From assembly GCA_029259745.1 (NCBI GenBank), contig JAJDEO010000030.1, positions 1-47,656 on the forward strand: a DNA stretch of 47,656 nt, given 5' to 3'. The stretch's first letter is position 1; each line of letters opens with the position of its first letter. Positions 16,099 to 24,048 of the stretch are shown here, one piece after another. Source of the stretch: Planctomycetota bacterium (GTDB lineage Bacteria; Planctomycetota; B15-G4). The translations under genes and the position numbers were made by a program. The notes under the pieces are model-generated. The model ran no database searches. It was not told where the DNA came from and saw only the letters and a program-made list of their open reading frames with translations.

Positions 16099-16982
16099 CA
16101 ACGCGCAAAGTCATGATCGCGCTCGTGCTTGTCGTCGCGACGTACATCGCGTCGGGCTTCTACGTCGTGCAGAGTGACGAGCGTGGTGTCGTGCGCGTGC
16201 TCGGCGAGGCCCAGGGACCTTTCCTCCCAGGCTTGCACTGGACGCTGCCCTGGCCGCTCGCGCGCGTCGACAAACCCAAGACATCCGACGTCCGCCAGCT
16301 CGACGTCGCGCTCATCCACCCCGACAGCGGCGGCACGCTCACCGGCGACACGCACGTGCTCGACGTCGTCGCCGCGCTCCAGTATCAGGTCCTCGATGCG
16401 GTCGCCTTCGTGCTTGCAACCGAGGAGCCTGACGCATTCATCGCTCGCGCGCTGCGTAGCGCCATCGTCGAAGTCGTCGGACGCGCGAGTGTCGACGACG
16501 CTCTCACGGCGGGGCGCGCGACGCTCGGCCGCGCCATTCACGAGCGCGCTCAGCGGCAGCTCGACGACGCCGCGCTGGGCGTGCTCGTCGTGGCCGTCAC
16601 GCTCGATCGCCTCGAGGCTCCCGCGCCCGTGCGTCCGGCGTTCCAAGACGCCGTCGGCGCACGCAAGGACGCCGAGCGCGCGATCGACCGCGCACACTCG
16701 GCCGCCGCCGGTCTTGTCTCCCAAGCCGCCGGAAATGCCACCGCGATCGTCGAGGATGCAGCGGGCACGAAAGCGCGCGTTGTCGCCGAGGCCCGCGGAC
16801 GGGCGCAGCGCTTCGAAGCCCTGCGTGTCGAACACGAGCGCGCGCCCGAACTCCTCGAGCGCCGCCTGATGCTCGAGACACTCGAAGTCGTCCTCCCGCG
16901 CCTGCGCACCTACGTCGTCGACGAATCCATCAGCACGCAGCCGCTACGGCTCATCGAAGCCAGTAGTTCCAAAGATCACTGA
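16095..16982 (+). CDS. Second HflK-like SPFH protein
   Basis: A 295-residue SPFH/band-7 protein: N-terminal membrane helix (5-22), VVQSDERGVVRVLGEAQGPF then LPGLHWTLPWPLARVDKPKT (HflK-like opening), LTGDTHVLDVVAALQYQV, a coiled coil rich in Ala/Glu/Arg, and LERRLMLETLEVVLPRLRTY near the end. The C-terminal layout is like the SPFH half of the permease fusion, so both are HflK-type partners to the HflC between them. Start ATG overlaps the hflC stop (ATGA). Its stop overlaps by 7 bp the stop of the convergent DUF389 gene, leaving no room for a terminator. Confidence 0.88.
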   Translation: MTTRKVMIALVLVVATYIASGFYVVQSDERGVVRVLGEAQGPFLPGLHWTLPWPLARVDKPKTSDVRQLDVALIHPDSGGTLTGDTHVLDVVAALQYQVLDAVAFVLATEEPDAFIARALRSAIVEVVGRASVDDALTAGRATLGRAIHERAQRQLDDAALGVLVVAVTLDRLEAPAPVRPAFQDAVGARKDAERAIDRAHSAAAGLVSQAAGNATAIVEDAAGTKARVVAEARGRAQRFEALRVEHERAPELLERRLMLETLEVVLPRLRTYVVDESISTQPLRLIEASSSKDH

Positions 16983-17953
16983 CGAAGCAGAAGCCAGAGC
17001 AACACGCCGAGCATCGGCAGGCAGATCGCAAGCGCGATCCACGTCGAGCGCCGCGCCTTCTTCGCGCCCCGCCAGTCGCGCGGTCGCACGCCTTGCCACC
17101 AGAACATCGCGACGCCCGCAAGGTTCACGCCGATGACGTTGACCACGACGATCTGAAGCGCCCGCAGCGCCGCGTCCACCTGGCCGTCGCCGACGAGCAT
17201 GCCGAACGTCACCAGCGGCGGCAGCAGCGCGACGGCGACCATGACGCCGATCAGAGTTGCAGAAAGGCCGGTGGTGAACGCCAACGTCCCGGCGGCTCCT
17301 GATGCAAGCGCAAGGACGATGCCGGCGGGAACGACGTTCGTGCGCGCAGCGATCTCGCCGGCGACGGGCACGTCGATGAAGTAGCCGACGGGGATCGAGA
17401 GCAGCAATGCGATCGACACGCCGGCGACGTTCGTCGTGAGCGCCTGGCGCAGCAACTTCGTGTCGCCCAACGTGTTCGCGAGCGCAAGGGCGACGTTGGG
17501 GCCGAGCAGCGGCGCGATCACCATCGCACCGATGATCACGGCCACGTCGTCATACCGCAGCCCGACCATCGCCACGATCGACGACAACACCGTCATCCCG
17601 ACGAACGTGCGCGACAGCTTCGCGCCGGCCCGCACCTCGCTCTCGAGTTCGTTGAGGTTCACACGGTGCGAGCGTTTGTCGTCCTCCTTCAACGCCGGCT
17701 CGATGTACACCGGGTCGACACCGCGCACGGGCAGGAGCGTGACCGAGAAGCCGTCCGTGGCACCGTAGCGCTGGTGCAGACGATCCATGATCTTCTCGGA
17801 ACGCTGAGCCGTCGTCAGCACTTGGAACACGTTCGCCGCCACGCCGGCCGAATGTGCCGACCAGCGCGCCACGATCCGTTCCTCGGTCAAGGGCGCGGGG
17901 ACGTCGGGACCGGCCTCGTCGGGCACCACGACCTGCATCACGCGCAGTGACAT
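16976..17953 (-). CDS. DUF389 family membrane protein (TIGR00341-like)
   Basis: A 325-residue membrane protein of the DUF389 type. The N-terminal soluble half (1-~105, ending with VNLNELESEVRAGAKLSRTF) precedes six or so helices. Family motifs: DDVAVIIGAMVIAPLLGPNV, ALANTLGD..LLR, ALASGAAGTLAFTTGLSATL, IGVMVAVALLPPLVTFGMLV. Function of the family is not settled. It has AGGAG 9-10 nt before the ATG at 17953 and a TATAGT -10-like hexamer upstream. It converges with the SPFH operon with overlapping stop codons. Confidence 0.92.
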   Translation of the reverse strand: MSLRVMQVVVPDEAGPDVPAPLTEERIVARWSAHSAGVAANVFQVLTTAQRSEKIMDRLHQRYGATDGFSVTLLPVRGVDPVYIEPALKEDDKRSHRVNLNELESEVRAGAKLSRTFVGMTVLSSIVAMVGLRYDDVAVIIGAMVIAPLLGPNVALALANTLGDTKLLRQALTTNVAGVSIALLLSIPVGYFIDVPVAGEIAARTNVVPAGIVLALASGAAGTLAFTTGLSATLIGVMVAVALLPPLVTFGMLVGDGQVDAALRALQIVVVNVIGVNLAGVAMFWWQGVRPRDWRGAKKARRSTWIALAICLPMLGVLLWLLLRQ

Positions 17954-17997
17954 CTCTCTTCTCTCCTGGGCGACCGCGCAACTCGGGTACGGCGCGC

Positions 17998-18003
17998 ACT
18001 ATA
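17998..18003 (-). promoter_or_regulatory. TATAGT -10-like hexamer for the DUF389 gene
   Basis: On the minus strand the 72-bp gap upstream of the DUF389 gene holds TATAGT, 45-50 nt before the ATG. No good -35 lies at 16-18 nt, so this is a partial promoter match only. Confidence 0.35.
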
Positions 18004-18025
18004 CGAGAGGCGACACGAAGGCGAG

Positions 18026-19531
18026 TCAGGGAACGGTGCCCTGAAGTGCGTTCGAGGCCGCAAGGCCGGCAGGCGCCACCGGGTCCGGCGTCCAGACTTG
18101 CAGGAAAACCTGCGAGCCGGACGGGAAGCCGCCGGGCCAGGTCGTCGACAACGTCTGTTCGCCGAGGATCGAGAGGGGGATGGCCTCCGTCACGAGTGGA
18201 GTGGGCACGAGGATGCCGCCCGCGAACGGAGAGTTGGCCTTCGTCGTGCCGAACACGATGAACGCGGTCACCAAGGGCAGTCCGTTCGAAACACCCAGAG
18301 CGAGCGGCGAGTTCGGCGCCAGCGTTCCGGCGGCCGAGAGCTGCGGCTCACCGAACGTCCCCGCCAGCCCGCACCCGAGGTTGAGCCACGTGCCTGCCGG
18401 CTTGTAGACGATGCCGCCGTTCCACATGCGATCGGCGATCGTGACGCCGTCGAAGAAGGGCGTGCCCTTGCCGACGCCGGCGATCACCGTGATGTCGGCG
18501 TTCGAGACAACCGCCGGGACGATGCCGACGTTCGTGTAGCGCAGGGGCGGCGGACCCTCGACGCCGAGCTCGAAGTTGGTCGTGATGTAGATACCGATCG
18601 TCTGGCCGAACGGGAGGTCGAGGCCGCCGATCGGGACCGGCGTGGCCTGATTGGGACCCCACGAGAGGACGTTCTGCGACCCGAGGAGTTCCCATCCGTC
18701 GGGGCTGTCGGTGTGTCCGACGTGCGTCCCCTTGCGCCAGTAGATCGTCACACGCACGAGAGTGTCGTTCGCCGCCGCGTTGTCGAGATTGACCTGCCAG
18801 CTCGTCACGCTCAACCCGCCCGGTCGGCGCGCGCGCACGTCGAACATGTTGCCGGCTTGGTTGTTGCCGCCGACGAACGTCGTGACGACACCAGGCGCAG
18901 GGTTCGGCTCGCAGGCGCCGGGTCCGATGCGGAAGTTCACCGCACCGAGGTACTTCTTCGTACCCGGCAGCGGGACGTTCGGGAAGCCGAAGACGGGCGT
19001 TTCGCGCCGGCGTGGCTGGATGAACTCGATCCGCGAGTTGACCTCGAACGGCGTGTCGCTGCCTTCGAGATCGGGATAGTCGTCGAAGTCAGCGCCGCCG
19101 GAGTCGCCCTGCCAGAACGCCGCGACGACGTAGCGGCGACCGGCGACGAGGGTCACCGGCGAACCCAGCGACACGTAGCGGTAGCCGTCCTGACACAGCG
19201 TCGCCGCTGTCCCTGCCGGCACCGTCGACAAGGCGAGCGCTTGCTGCTGCACGTCCCAGAGGCCGATCGACTTCGATGTGGCAAGCCCGCCTTGGGGCGC
19301 AAGGCCGAGCTCGGTGTCGAACACACCGATCGACGTGATGTTGAACGTCTCGAGGACCTTGAACTCCCACCCGACAGTGAGCGTCGGATCGGTCGACTCG
19401 AACTGCCCGGCCTTCGCTCGGTCCCAGCGCACGGCCGGATCGGACCCGAGCTGACCGGTGACCTCGACGTGGAATCCGAGAAGGCAGGCGACGGACCACG
19501 ACAACAGCAGGAAACAGCGACGCGAGTTCAT
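18026..19531 (-). CDS. Large secreted protein with planctomycete-type C-terminal domain
   Basis: A 501-residue exported protein: signal peptide (MNSRRCFLLLSWSVACLLGF), an N-terminal beta-sandwich-like region (VGWEFKVLETFNITSIGVFD ... RRYVVAAFWQGDSG) resembling DUF4082-like domains, a middle beta-rich region, and a C-terminal ~110 residues beginning after LNLGCGLAGTFGEPQLSAAG with LGVSNGLPLVTAFIVFG and FLQVWTPDPVAP, ending SNALQGTVP. This C-terminal arrangement recurs in secreted proteins of some planctomycetes, from memory. No catalytic motif is visible, so a structural or surface role is likely. The start is well defined by the signal peptide. A 712-bp divergent region lies upstream. Confidence 0.82.
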   Translation of the reverse strand: MNSRRCFLLLSWSVACLLGFHVEVTGQLGSDPAVRWDRAKAGQFESTDPTLTVGWEFKVLETFNITSIGVFDTELGLAPQGGLATSKSIGLWDVQQQALALSTVPAGTAATLCQDGYRYVSLGSPVTLVAGRRYVVAAFWQGDSGGADFDDYPDLEGSDTPFEVNSRIEFIQPRRRETPVFGFPNVPLPGTKKYLGAVNFRIGPGACEPNPAPGVVTTFVGGNNQAGNMFDVRARRPGGLSVTSWQVNLDNAAANDTLVRVTIYWRKGTHVGHTDSPDGWELLGSQNVLSWGPNQATPVPIGGLDLPFGQTIGIYITTNFELGVEGPPPLRYTNVGIVPAVVSNADITVIAGVGKGTPFFDGVTIADRMWNGGIVYKPAGTWLNLGCGLAGTFGEPQLSAAGTLAPNSPLALGVSNGLPLVTAFIVFGTTKANSPFAGGILVPTPLVTEAIPLSILGEQTLSTTWPGGFPSGSQVFLQVWTPDPVAPAGLAASNALQGTVP

Positions 19532-20243
19532 AGGTGTGGCTTCAGAGGTGCTCGGGACTCCCGCGATCGCTCGAACGTCGTCACGCTCGAACGAAAGACA
19601 GCCGCACGGTCAGTGTCGCATCCATGTCGCAGGAGTTCGCCCGAGCTCTTGCAGGACACTGAACGATCGGTACGAACTGGGGCTCAACTTGAGAAAAGCC
19701 CTATTCAAGGGCGCAATCGGACGCAGAACGTTCGTTCCGACCGCGGTCGCGGCGGCTGGTCGCGCGCACCGATCGCGAGCCCCGCCGTGGACGGTGATTT
19801 AGTCACCTCTCGCGGTGGCCGCCATTCGTATGTCGCGGTATCCCGACAAAACCGACCACTCGGTGTTCAGGTGCAGACCGCAGCGGAACGAAAAGGGTGC
19901 CGCGCGGGGCGAACGTCCTACGCACTGACGGGTGCCGATCCCCAACGGTCTCCCCCTCCCCCCTTCCTTCGTTGACAGGGTCGGCACCCGTCGTTTCTCC
20001 TCGCTCCGAACCCGCGTTCTTCATCGACGCCCGTCGCGAGGTCGCAGCTGGGCTATGCAAGTCCCAGCGAGCGTTCTGACCGGAGGCGGCCTATCTTTGG
20101 CCGTTGAGGAACAGCAGCCTCCCTTCAACGCTGCCGGGAAGGCTGGGATGCGACCGCAGCAAATCGTCCGTGAATCATCCGGGCTCACCGCGTGAGTTTC
20201 GGCGGCCGGATTGCAATTGGCGCTTGTTCTGTGGACCTTCTCC
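19532..20243. promoter_or_regulatory. Long divergent intergenic region with several dyads
   Basis: 712 bp between divergent genes with no credible coding frame. It contains palindromes CTCAACTTGAG (19683-19693), GCCCT/AGGGC (19698-19702/19708-19712), GGTGA/TCACC (19793-19797/19803-19807) and the large hairpin at 19927-19992. The many dyads suggest regulatory DNA or an RNA gene; I could not place a promoter with confidence. Confidence 0.4.
19927..19992. ncRNA. Large hairpin with a polypyrimidine loop (candidate RNA element)
   Basis: 19927-19938 pairs perfectly with 19981-19992 (12 bp). The stem continues as CCC (19940-19942)/GGG (19978-19980) after one bulged T and as CAACG (19943-19947)/CGTTG (19970-19974), about 20 bp in all. 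The 22-nt apical loop (19948-19969) is almost pure C/T on the plus strand, hence A/G-rich and Shine-Dalgarno-like on the minus strand. TCGTTTCTCC follows on the plus side. It lies between divergent genes, where no terminator is needed. Confidence 0.45.
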
Positions 20244-20639
20244 ATGGCACAGAAGCGACCCCGCGAGGAAATGACCATCGACAGCGAGATTACAGCGCTC
20301 TTCACGGCTTGGAACGAAGCGCTCGCGACACGCGACCCCAAGGCCGTCGTCGCTCTCTACGCGAGCGACGCCGTGCTTCTTCCGACTCTCTCCAGTCGCG
20401 TGCGCCGCGATCACGAGGGCATCGAAGACTACTTCGCGATGTTCCTCGCCCGCGGTCCACACGGCGTGATCGACGAGTCGGTGATCCGAAGGTTCGGCAA
20501 CGTCGCGATCAACTCGGGCATCTACACGTTCACGTTCGACGACGGGACCAGCGCGCAGGCGCGCTTCACACTTGTCTATGAGCGCCGGGACGGTGAGTGG
20601 ATGATCATCGAGCACCACTCATCGTTCATGCCGGATTAG
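20244..20639 (+). CDS. SgcJ/EcaC-type NTF2-like protein
   Basis: A 131-residue NTF2-fold protein of the SgcJ/EcaC or CaMKII-association type: LFTAWNEALATRDPKAVVAL YASDAVLLPTLSSRVR (split here for readability), EGIEDYFAMFL, NVAINSGIYTFTFDDG and the closing WMIIEHHSSFMPD. These proteins form small cone-shaped dimers; the ligand or role is rarely known. Start is ambiguous: ATG 20244, ATG 20271 with AGGA only 1 nt before it, or TTG 20211; I chose 20244. It converges on a small membrane protein gene 16 bp downstream. Confidence 0.85.
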   Translation: MAQKRPREEMTIDSEITALFTAWNEALATRDPKAVVALYASDAVLLPTLSSRVRRDHEGIEDYFAMFLARGPHGVIDESVIRRFGNVAINSGIYTFTFDDGTSAQARFTLVYERRDGEWMIIEHHSSFMPD

Positions 20640-20655
20640 CCGCGCGGTGCGCGAG

Positions 20656-20862
20656 TCAGCGTCGTCGCTCCTGCGTCCATCCAAGGAGCAGGAGGACGAG
20701 CCCCGTGACGCCCGCAATCCACGCGGGTTCGCCGCGTGACCCCGTGAACGCCCATTCCACCAGGCCGAAGCCGACGGCCGCGAAGAGCGCTCCGACGATG
20801 ATGAGCCACGGGATTCGCATGGCCGTTCGATAGCTCGCTCGAGAAACCTCGGGGATCTCCAT
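20656..20862 (-). CDS. Small two-helix membrane protein
   Basis: A 68-residue protein with two predicted membrane helices (about 17-37, IPWLIIVGALFAAVGFGLVE, and 48-62, WIAGVTGLVLLLLGW), ending in QERRR (cytoplasmic by the positive-inside rule). I do not recognise the family. Start may be ATG 20862 or ATG 20820 (54 residues); neither has a good ribosome site. It is divergent from the BlaI-type operon, and the ATG at 20862 overlaps the -35 box of that operon, so the operator there might affect both. Confidence 0.6.
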   Translation of the reverse strand: MEIPEVSRASYRTAMRIPWLIIVGALFAAVGFGLVEWAFTGSRGEPAWIAGVTGLVLLLLGWTQERRR

Positions 20863-20890
20863 TGACAAGATTCTACACCTGTCGTAATTC
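20862..20890 (+). promoter_or_regulatory. Sigma-70 promoter of the BlaI/BlaR1-type operon
   Basis: A perfect TTGACA -35 box at 20862-20867 is followed after 17 nt by TAATTC (20885-20890), a weak -10. The expected start of transcription is near 20897, giving a ~40-nt leader before the ATG at 20936, which has GGAG at 20925-20928. This is the clearest -35 in the window. Confidence 0.6.
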
Positions 20891-20903
20891 TACGCACGTC
20901 GAA
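20871..20903. promoter_or_regulatory. Tandem 16-bp dyad operator (probable BlaI-type site)
   Basis: Two near-identical dyads, TTCTACACCTGTCGTA (20871-20886) and TTCTACGCACGTCGAA (20888-20903), share TTCTACRNNYGTCGWA and lie 17 bp apart. The first contains ACA-NN-TGT, the core of BlaI/MecI operators (TACA-NN-TGTA). They cover the spacer, the -10 and the probable transcription start, as expected for repressor binding by the BlaI-like product encoded at 21409. Confidence 0.65.
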
Positions 20904-20935
20904 GTTAGTCCCACCGAGCACGACGGAGATGGATC

Positions 20936-21409
20936 ATGGCCTGGCACAAACCCTTCGTCATCCTCGCCCTTGCGGCGGGACTCGTCGCAGCCGGTCTGTC
21001 CGAGCCGGCCAGCGATGCCAACGCACCGCTCTGGCGCCTCGTCTTCGAGCGCGACGTGTCGAGCCACGCGCGCTCCATCGCGGAGCGCAAGCCGCTCGGT
21101 GGTGCACACGGCGCCGGCTCCCAGGGGTTCGTGATCAGCGACACGGTTCAAGGCGGCGCGATCATCGCGGGCTTGGACATTCCCGCACTCGGCGTCTTCG
21201 TCGGCAACAACGCTCCTGCCACCGTGGGGAACAAGCCCTTCGAAGACCTGCGCGTCTGGTTCACGCTCGCCGATGGGTCGATTCGTCCCGTCGCTGCGGG
21301 CACGGGCGGTCGCAACTCGATGCTCTTCCAGTCGCCACTCGACGTTCCGATCGGGGAGATCGTGAAGGTCGGGCTTTACGTCAACGGCACCGCAGACTGG
21401 GCGAAGTGA
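20936..21409 (+). CDS. Exported protein of unknown function, first gene of blaI-type operon
   Basis: A 157-residue protein with an N-terminal signal peptide or anchor (VILALAAGLVAAGLSEPASDA). The rest looks beta-rich (GFVISDTVQGGAIIAGLDIP, LRVWFTLADGSIRPVAAGTG, VGLYVNGTADWAK) with no Cys. I do not recognise a family. It sits directly behind the operator-controlled promoter and overlaps the repressor gene start by 1 nt (TGATG), so it is the first product made when the repressor leaves. It may be what the sensor system protects against or acts on; that is inference. Confidence 0.8.
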   Translation: MAWHKPFVILALAAGLVAAGLSEPASDANAPLWRLVFERDVSSHARSIAERKPLGGAHGAGSQGFVISDTVQGGAIIAGLDIPALGVFVGNNAPATVGNKPFEDLRVWFTLADGSIRPVAAGTGGRNSMLFQSPLDVPIGEIVKVGLYVNGTADWAK

Positions 21410-21840
21410 TGAACGACTCGTCCTCGAACCTCGAGCTCACCGACCTCCAGATGTCCGTGATGCGCGTGCTCTGGGCGCAGCCCGGGGCGTCCGTGCAAGA
21501 GATCCAGAAGACGCTCGGGCGCTCGCGACCGCTCGCGATCAGCACGCTGACAACCGTGCTGACGCGGCTCGCCGAGCGCGACGTCGTGGCGCGCGAGAAG
21601 GTCGGCAGACAGTACCGCTGGCGTGCCCTCGTCGCCGAGCATGACGTCACGGGCGCACTCATCGACGAGCTCACGGAGCGCGCCTTCCAGGGCGACGCCA
21701 CCGCGCTCGTGTCAGCGCTGCTGTCGCACCGCGAGCTCGCACCCGACGACCTCGCCCGCGTGCGCGAGCTGCTCGACGAGCACGAGGCCAAGCCGAAGAA
21801 GGCACGGCGGTCGAAGCGCGGCCGGGGGAAGGCACGATGA
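21409..21840 (+). CDS. BlaI/MecI/CopY family transcriptional repressor
   Basis: A 143-residue winged-helix repressor: LELTDLQMSVMRVLWAQPGA (helix 1), SVQEIQKTLGRSRPLAISTL TTVLTRLAERDVV (recognition helix and wing), REKVGRQYRWRALVAEHDVT, then a C-terminal dimerisation part and a basic tail (KPKKARRSKRGRGKAR). In this family the partner BlaR1-type protease triggers cleavage or loss of the repressor upon signal. It overlaps the upstream gene (TGATG) and the downstream M56 gene by 4 bp, the classic blaI-blaR1 order. It very likely binds the tandem operator at 20871-20903 and so represses its own operon. Confidence 0.93.
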   Translation: MNDSSSNLELTDLQMSVMRVLWAQPGASVQEIQKTLGRSRPLAISTLTTVLTRLAERDVVAREKVGRQYRWRALVAEHDVTGALIDELTERAFQGDATALVSALLSHRELAPDDLARVRELLDEHEAKPKKARRSKRGRGKAR

Positions 21841-24041
21841 TCGTCGAGACGTGGAACGGTGCCATGCCGATGGTCGCATCGTGGGTGCTGACGTATTTCG
21901 TGCACAGCACCGTCGCGCTGCTCGCCGCCTGGCTCATCACGCGCCAGCTCCAGAGTCCGTCGCAGCGGTTGACGACTTGGCGTCTCGCGATGCTCGGCGG
22001 CGTCGTCACGACGACGGTGAGTCTCGCCGTGCAGGGCGGTGCGCAGTGGCGCTTCGCGAGCGCGACGGTGGTTTCGGTGACGGCGATCGTCGCCGCGACG
22101 TGGCTCGGCGTCGGCGCCGTGCTCTTCGGCTGGCGCGTGATCCGCTCGCGCCGGCTCGTCACGCGCCTGCGCCGCGAGCAGATCCCGTCCGAGGCGACGT
22201 TCCCGGCCGTCGTCGACCGCCTCGCGCGTGCCGGCGGACTCAGTCAGCTCGTCCAGCTCAGCGTCTCCGATCAACTCGTCGCGCCCGTCGTCCTCGGCCG
22301 GCGCGAGGTGTGCTTCCCGCGGCGGCTCGTCGAGCAGCTCACCGACGATCAGCTCGAGGCTGTCGTCGCCCATGAACTCGCGCACGTGCATCGCGGCGAC
22401 TCGCTCTGGCTCTGGCTCACGTCGGCGCTCGAGACGCTGTGCTTTCCGCAGTGGCTCAACCGCGTCGCCGGTCGGCGCGTGGCCGAGGACACCGAGCTGG
22501 TGTGCGACGACTGGGCCGCGCAGCGCACCGGTCGCCGGCGCGCCCTCGCCGAAGGCATCGCGATCGTCGCGTCGTGGATGACGAGCAACACGTCCGCAAC
22601 GACGCCCCGCCCGGCGCTCGGCGCCGAGCGCTCACCGCTCCTGCAACGCGTCGAGCGACTGCTCACGAACACGCCTCAGGCATCTGCGGCGCGCTCGCCC
22701 GCGGCCCTGGCCGCCGTGGCGCTGCTGCTCGTCGCCCTGTCGTGCGCCGGTCCCGTCGTGCAGATCACGTCGGCCCCGTTGCTGCCGGCATCCGTCGCCA
22801 CTGACACTCTGATCGCCTCGCTCGAGAACGCGTCGGCCGTGCTCGGCACGCGTCTGCTCGCGCTGCCGGCCGGCTACGAGGCCGAGCACGCCGAGTTCCT
22901 CGCGGTGCCCGACACGGGTGCGGCGCGTCTCTATCAGCGCGGCCGCTACAAGTTCCCGACCAAGCGCGGCGGCCTGGCGCACTACTCGTTCGTCACGCGC
23001 GACAACGACTACAACCGCCAGCCGATGGTGACGCTCGAAAAGGGCCGCCTCTCGTCGGGGTTTTACGGCGGGAGCCGCGGCGTCGTCGTCGACCTCGGCG
23101 ACGTCGAGCTTGAATCGCTCAGCCGCGACGACCTCGCTGCGGCCGCGCCGGACCTCGCCCACGTCACCTCACTGCTCACGGTGCCGACCGCCACGAGCAA
23201 CGCGCGTGAGTCGATGCAGCAGCGCGTGCATGCGACGAAGATCAACTGGATGCCCGCCGCACTCGCCGACCACACCTATCTCGTGCGGTCGAGTTCACAG
23301 GGTGAGCACGACGCCCTCGTGGCGATGCGCGTCACGCACGCCGAAGACGACGGTGTCGTCTTCCTCTGGCGCACGCTCGCCGATTGGCATGTCGAGAACC
23401 CCGACGTCACGCGACCCGAGGTTCGCTTCGACACGACGACGGCCGAGCCATGGATGTTCGCCGTGCCTCTCCCAGAGCTGGAGGCGTGGGAGCGTGACGC
23501 ACGCGCCGAACTCCAGGAACGCCTCCTGGCGTCAGACTCAGCGAACGTCGTGCGCCTGCTTCCGCGCGAAAAGTTCCAAGACCTCCTGACCGTTCGCGAA
23601 GGCGGCGCCTACTACTCGTTCCTCGAGCGAGAGCACGAGTTCACCGGCGCGTCGGATCTGCAGTACGAGCAAGGCAACCTCGGCATCTCGAACGACGGCG
23701 GCATCCTCGACATCGGTCCGTACGTGCTCGCAGATCTCACGATCGACACGATCCCCGGCCATCTCGATGACCTCGACACGCGCACATGGCGCGAACTCAC
23801 CACGACGGCGTCGCCGCCGACGAACTCCGTGCCGTGGGTCGCGGCCAGCGTCTTCCACGATCTCTACACAGCGCGCCGCGCTGCGCAGCGCGACGACCTC
23901 TCGGACACGCCGATGGTCGTCGGTCACTGCTACCTGCTGCGTGCGATCGACGACCACGGCGACATCCTCGTGGCGTTCGACGTCGTCGAGCAAGACGGCT
24001 ACGGCATCACGCTGAACTGGCGAGAGCTGAAGCGCTTCTGA
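21837..24041 (+). CDS. BlaR1-like M56 metalloprotease sensor with duplicated sensor domain
   Basis: A 734-residue protein. N-terminal helices flank an M56 peptidase domain: HELAH (His179, Glu180, His183) in EAVVAHELAHVHRGD, and the third ligand Glu220 in EDTELVCDDWA. A last helix (288-305) leads to a ~430-residue extracytoplasmic part. That part is not a penicillin-binding domain; it holds two related units: AHYSFVTRDNDYNRQP (381-396) with GFYGGSRGVVVDLGDVELES, and AYYSFLEREHEFTGAS (591-606) with GGILDIGPYVLADLTIDTI. Each is followed by a strand pair ending LWRTL (510-514) or NWREL (727-731). By family analogy, ligand sensing outside activates the cytoplasmic protease that inactivates the BlaI-like repressor. 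The signal is unknown. Confidence 0.88.
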   Translation: MIVETWNGAMPMVASWVLTYFVHSTVALLAAWLITRQLQSPSQRLTTWRLAMLGGVVTTTVSLAVQGGAQWRFASATVVSVTAIVAATWLGVGAVLFGWRVIRSRRLVTRLRREQIPSEATFPAVVDRLARAGGLSQLVQLSVSDQLVAPVVLGRREVCFPRRLVEQLTDDQLEAVVAHELAHVHRGDSLWLWLTSALETLCFPQWLNRVAGRRVAEDTELVCDDWAAQRTGRRRALAEGIAIVASWMTSNTSATTPRPALGAERSPLLQRVERLLTNTPQASAARSPAALAAVALLLVALSCAGPVVQITSAPLLPASVATDTLIASLENASAVLGTRLLALPAGYEAEHAEFLAVPDTGAARLYQRGRYKFPTKRGGLAHYSFVTRDNDYNRQPMVTLEKGRLSSGFYGGSRGVVVDLGDVELESLSRDDLAAAAPDLAHVTSLLTVPTATSNARESMQQRVHATKINWMPAALADHTYLVRSSSQGEHDALVAMRVTHAEDDGVVFLWRTLADWHVENPDVTRPEVRFDTTTAEPWMFAVPLPELEAWERDARAELQERLLASDSANVVRLLPREKFQDLLTVREGGAYYSFLEREHEFTGASDLQYEQGNLGISNDGGILDIGPYVLADLTIDTIPGHLDDLDTRTWRELTTTASPPTNSVPWVAASVFHDLYTARRAAQRDDLSDTPMVVGHCYLLRAIDDHGDILVAFDVVEQDGYGITLNWRELKRF

Positions 24042-24048
24042 TCGCGTA

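Noticed and set aside
20095..20150. Possible second, degenerate copy of the 9617-9678 repeat (CGTTGA...TCAACG)
   Set aside because: Only short matches; spacing and ends differ, so similarity may be chance.
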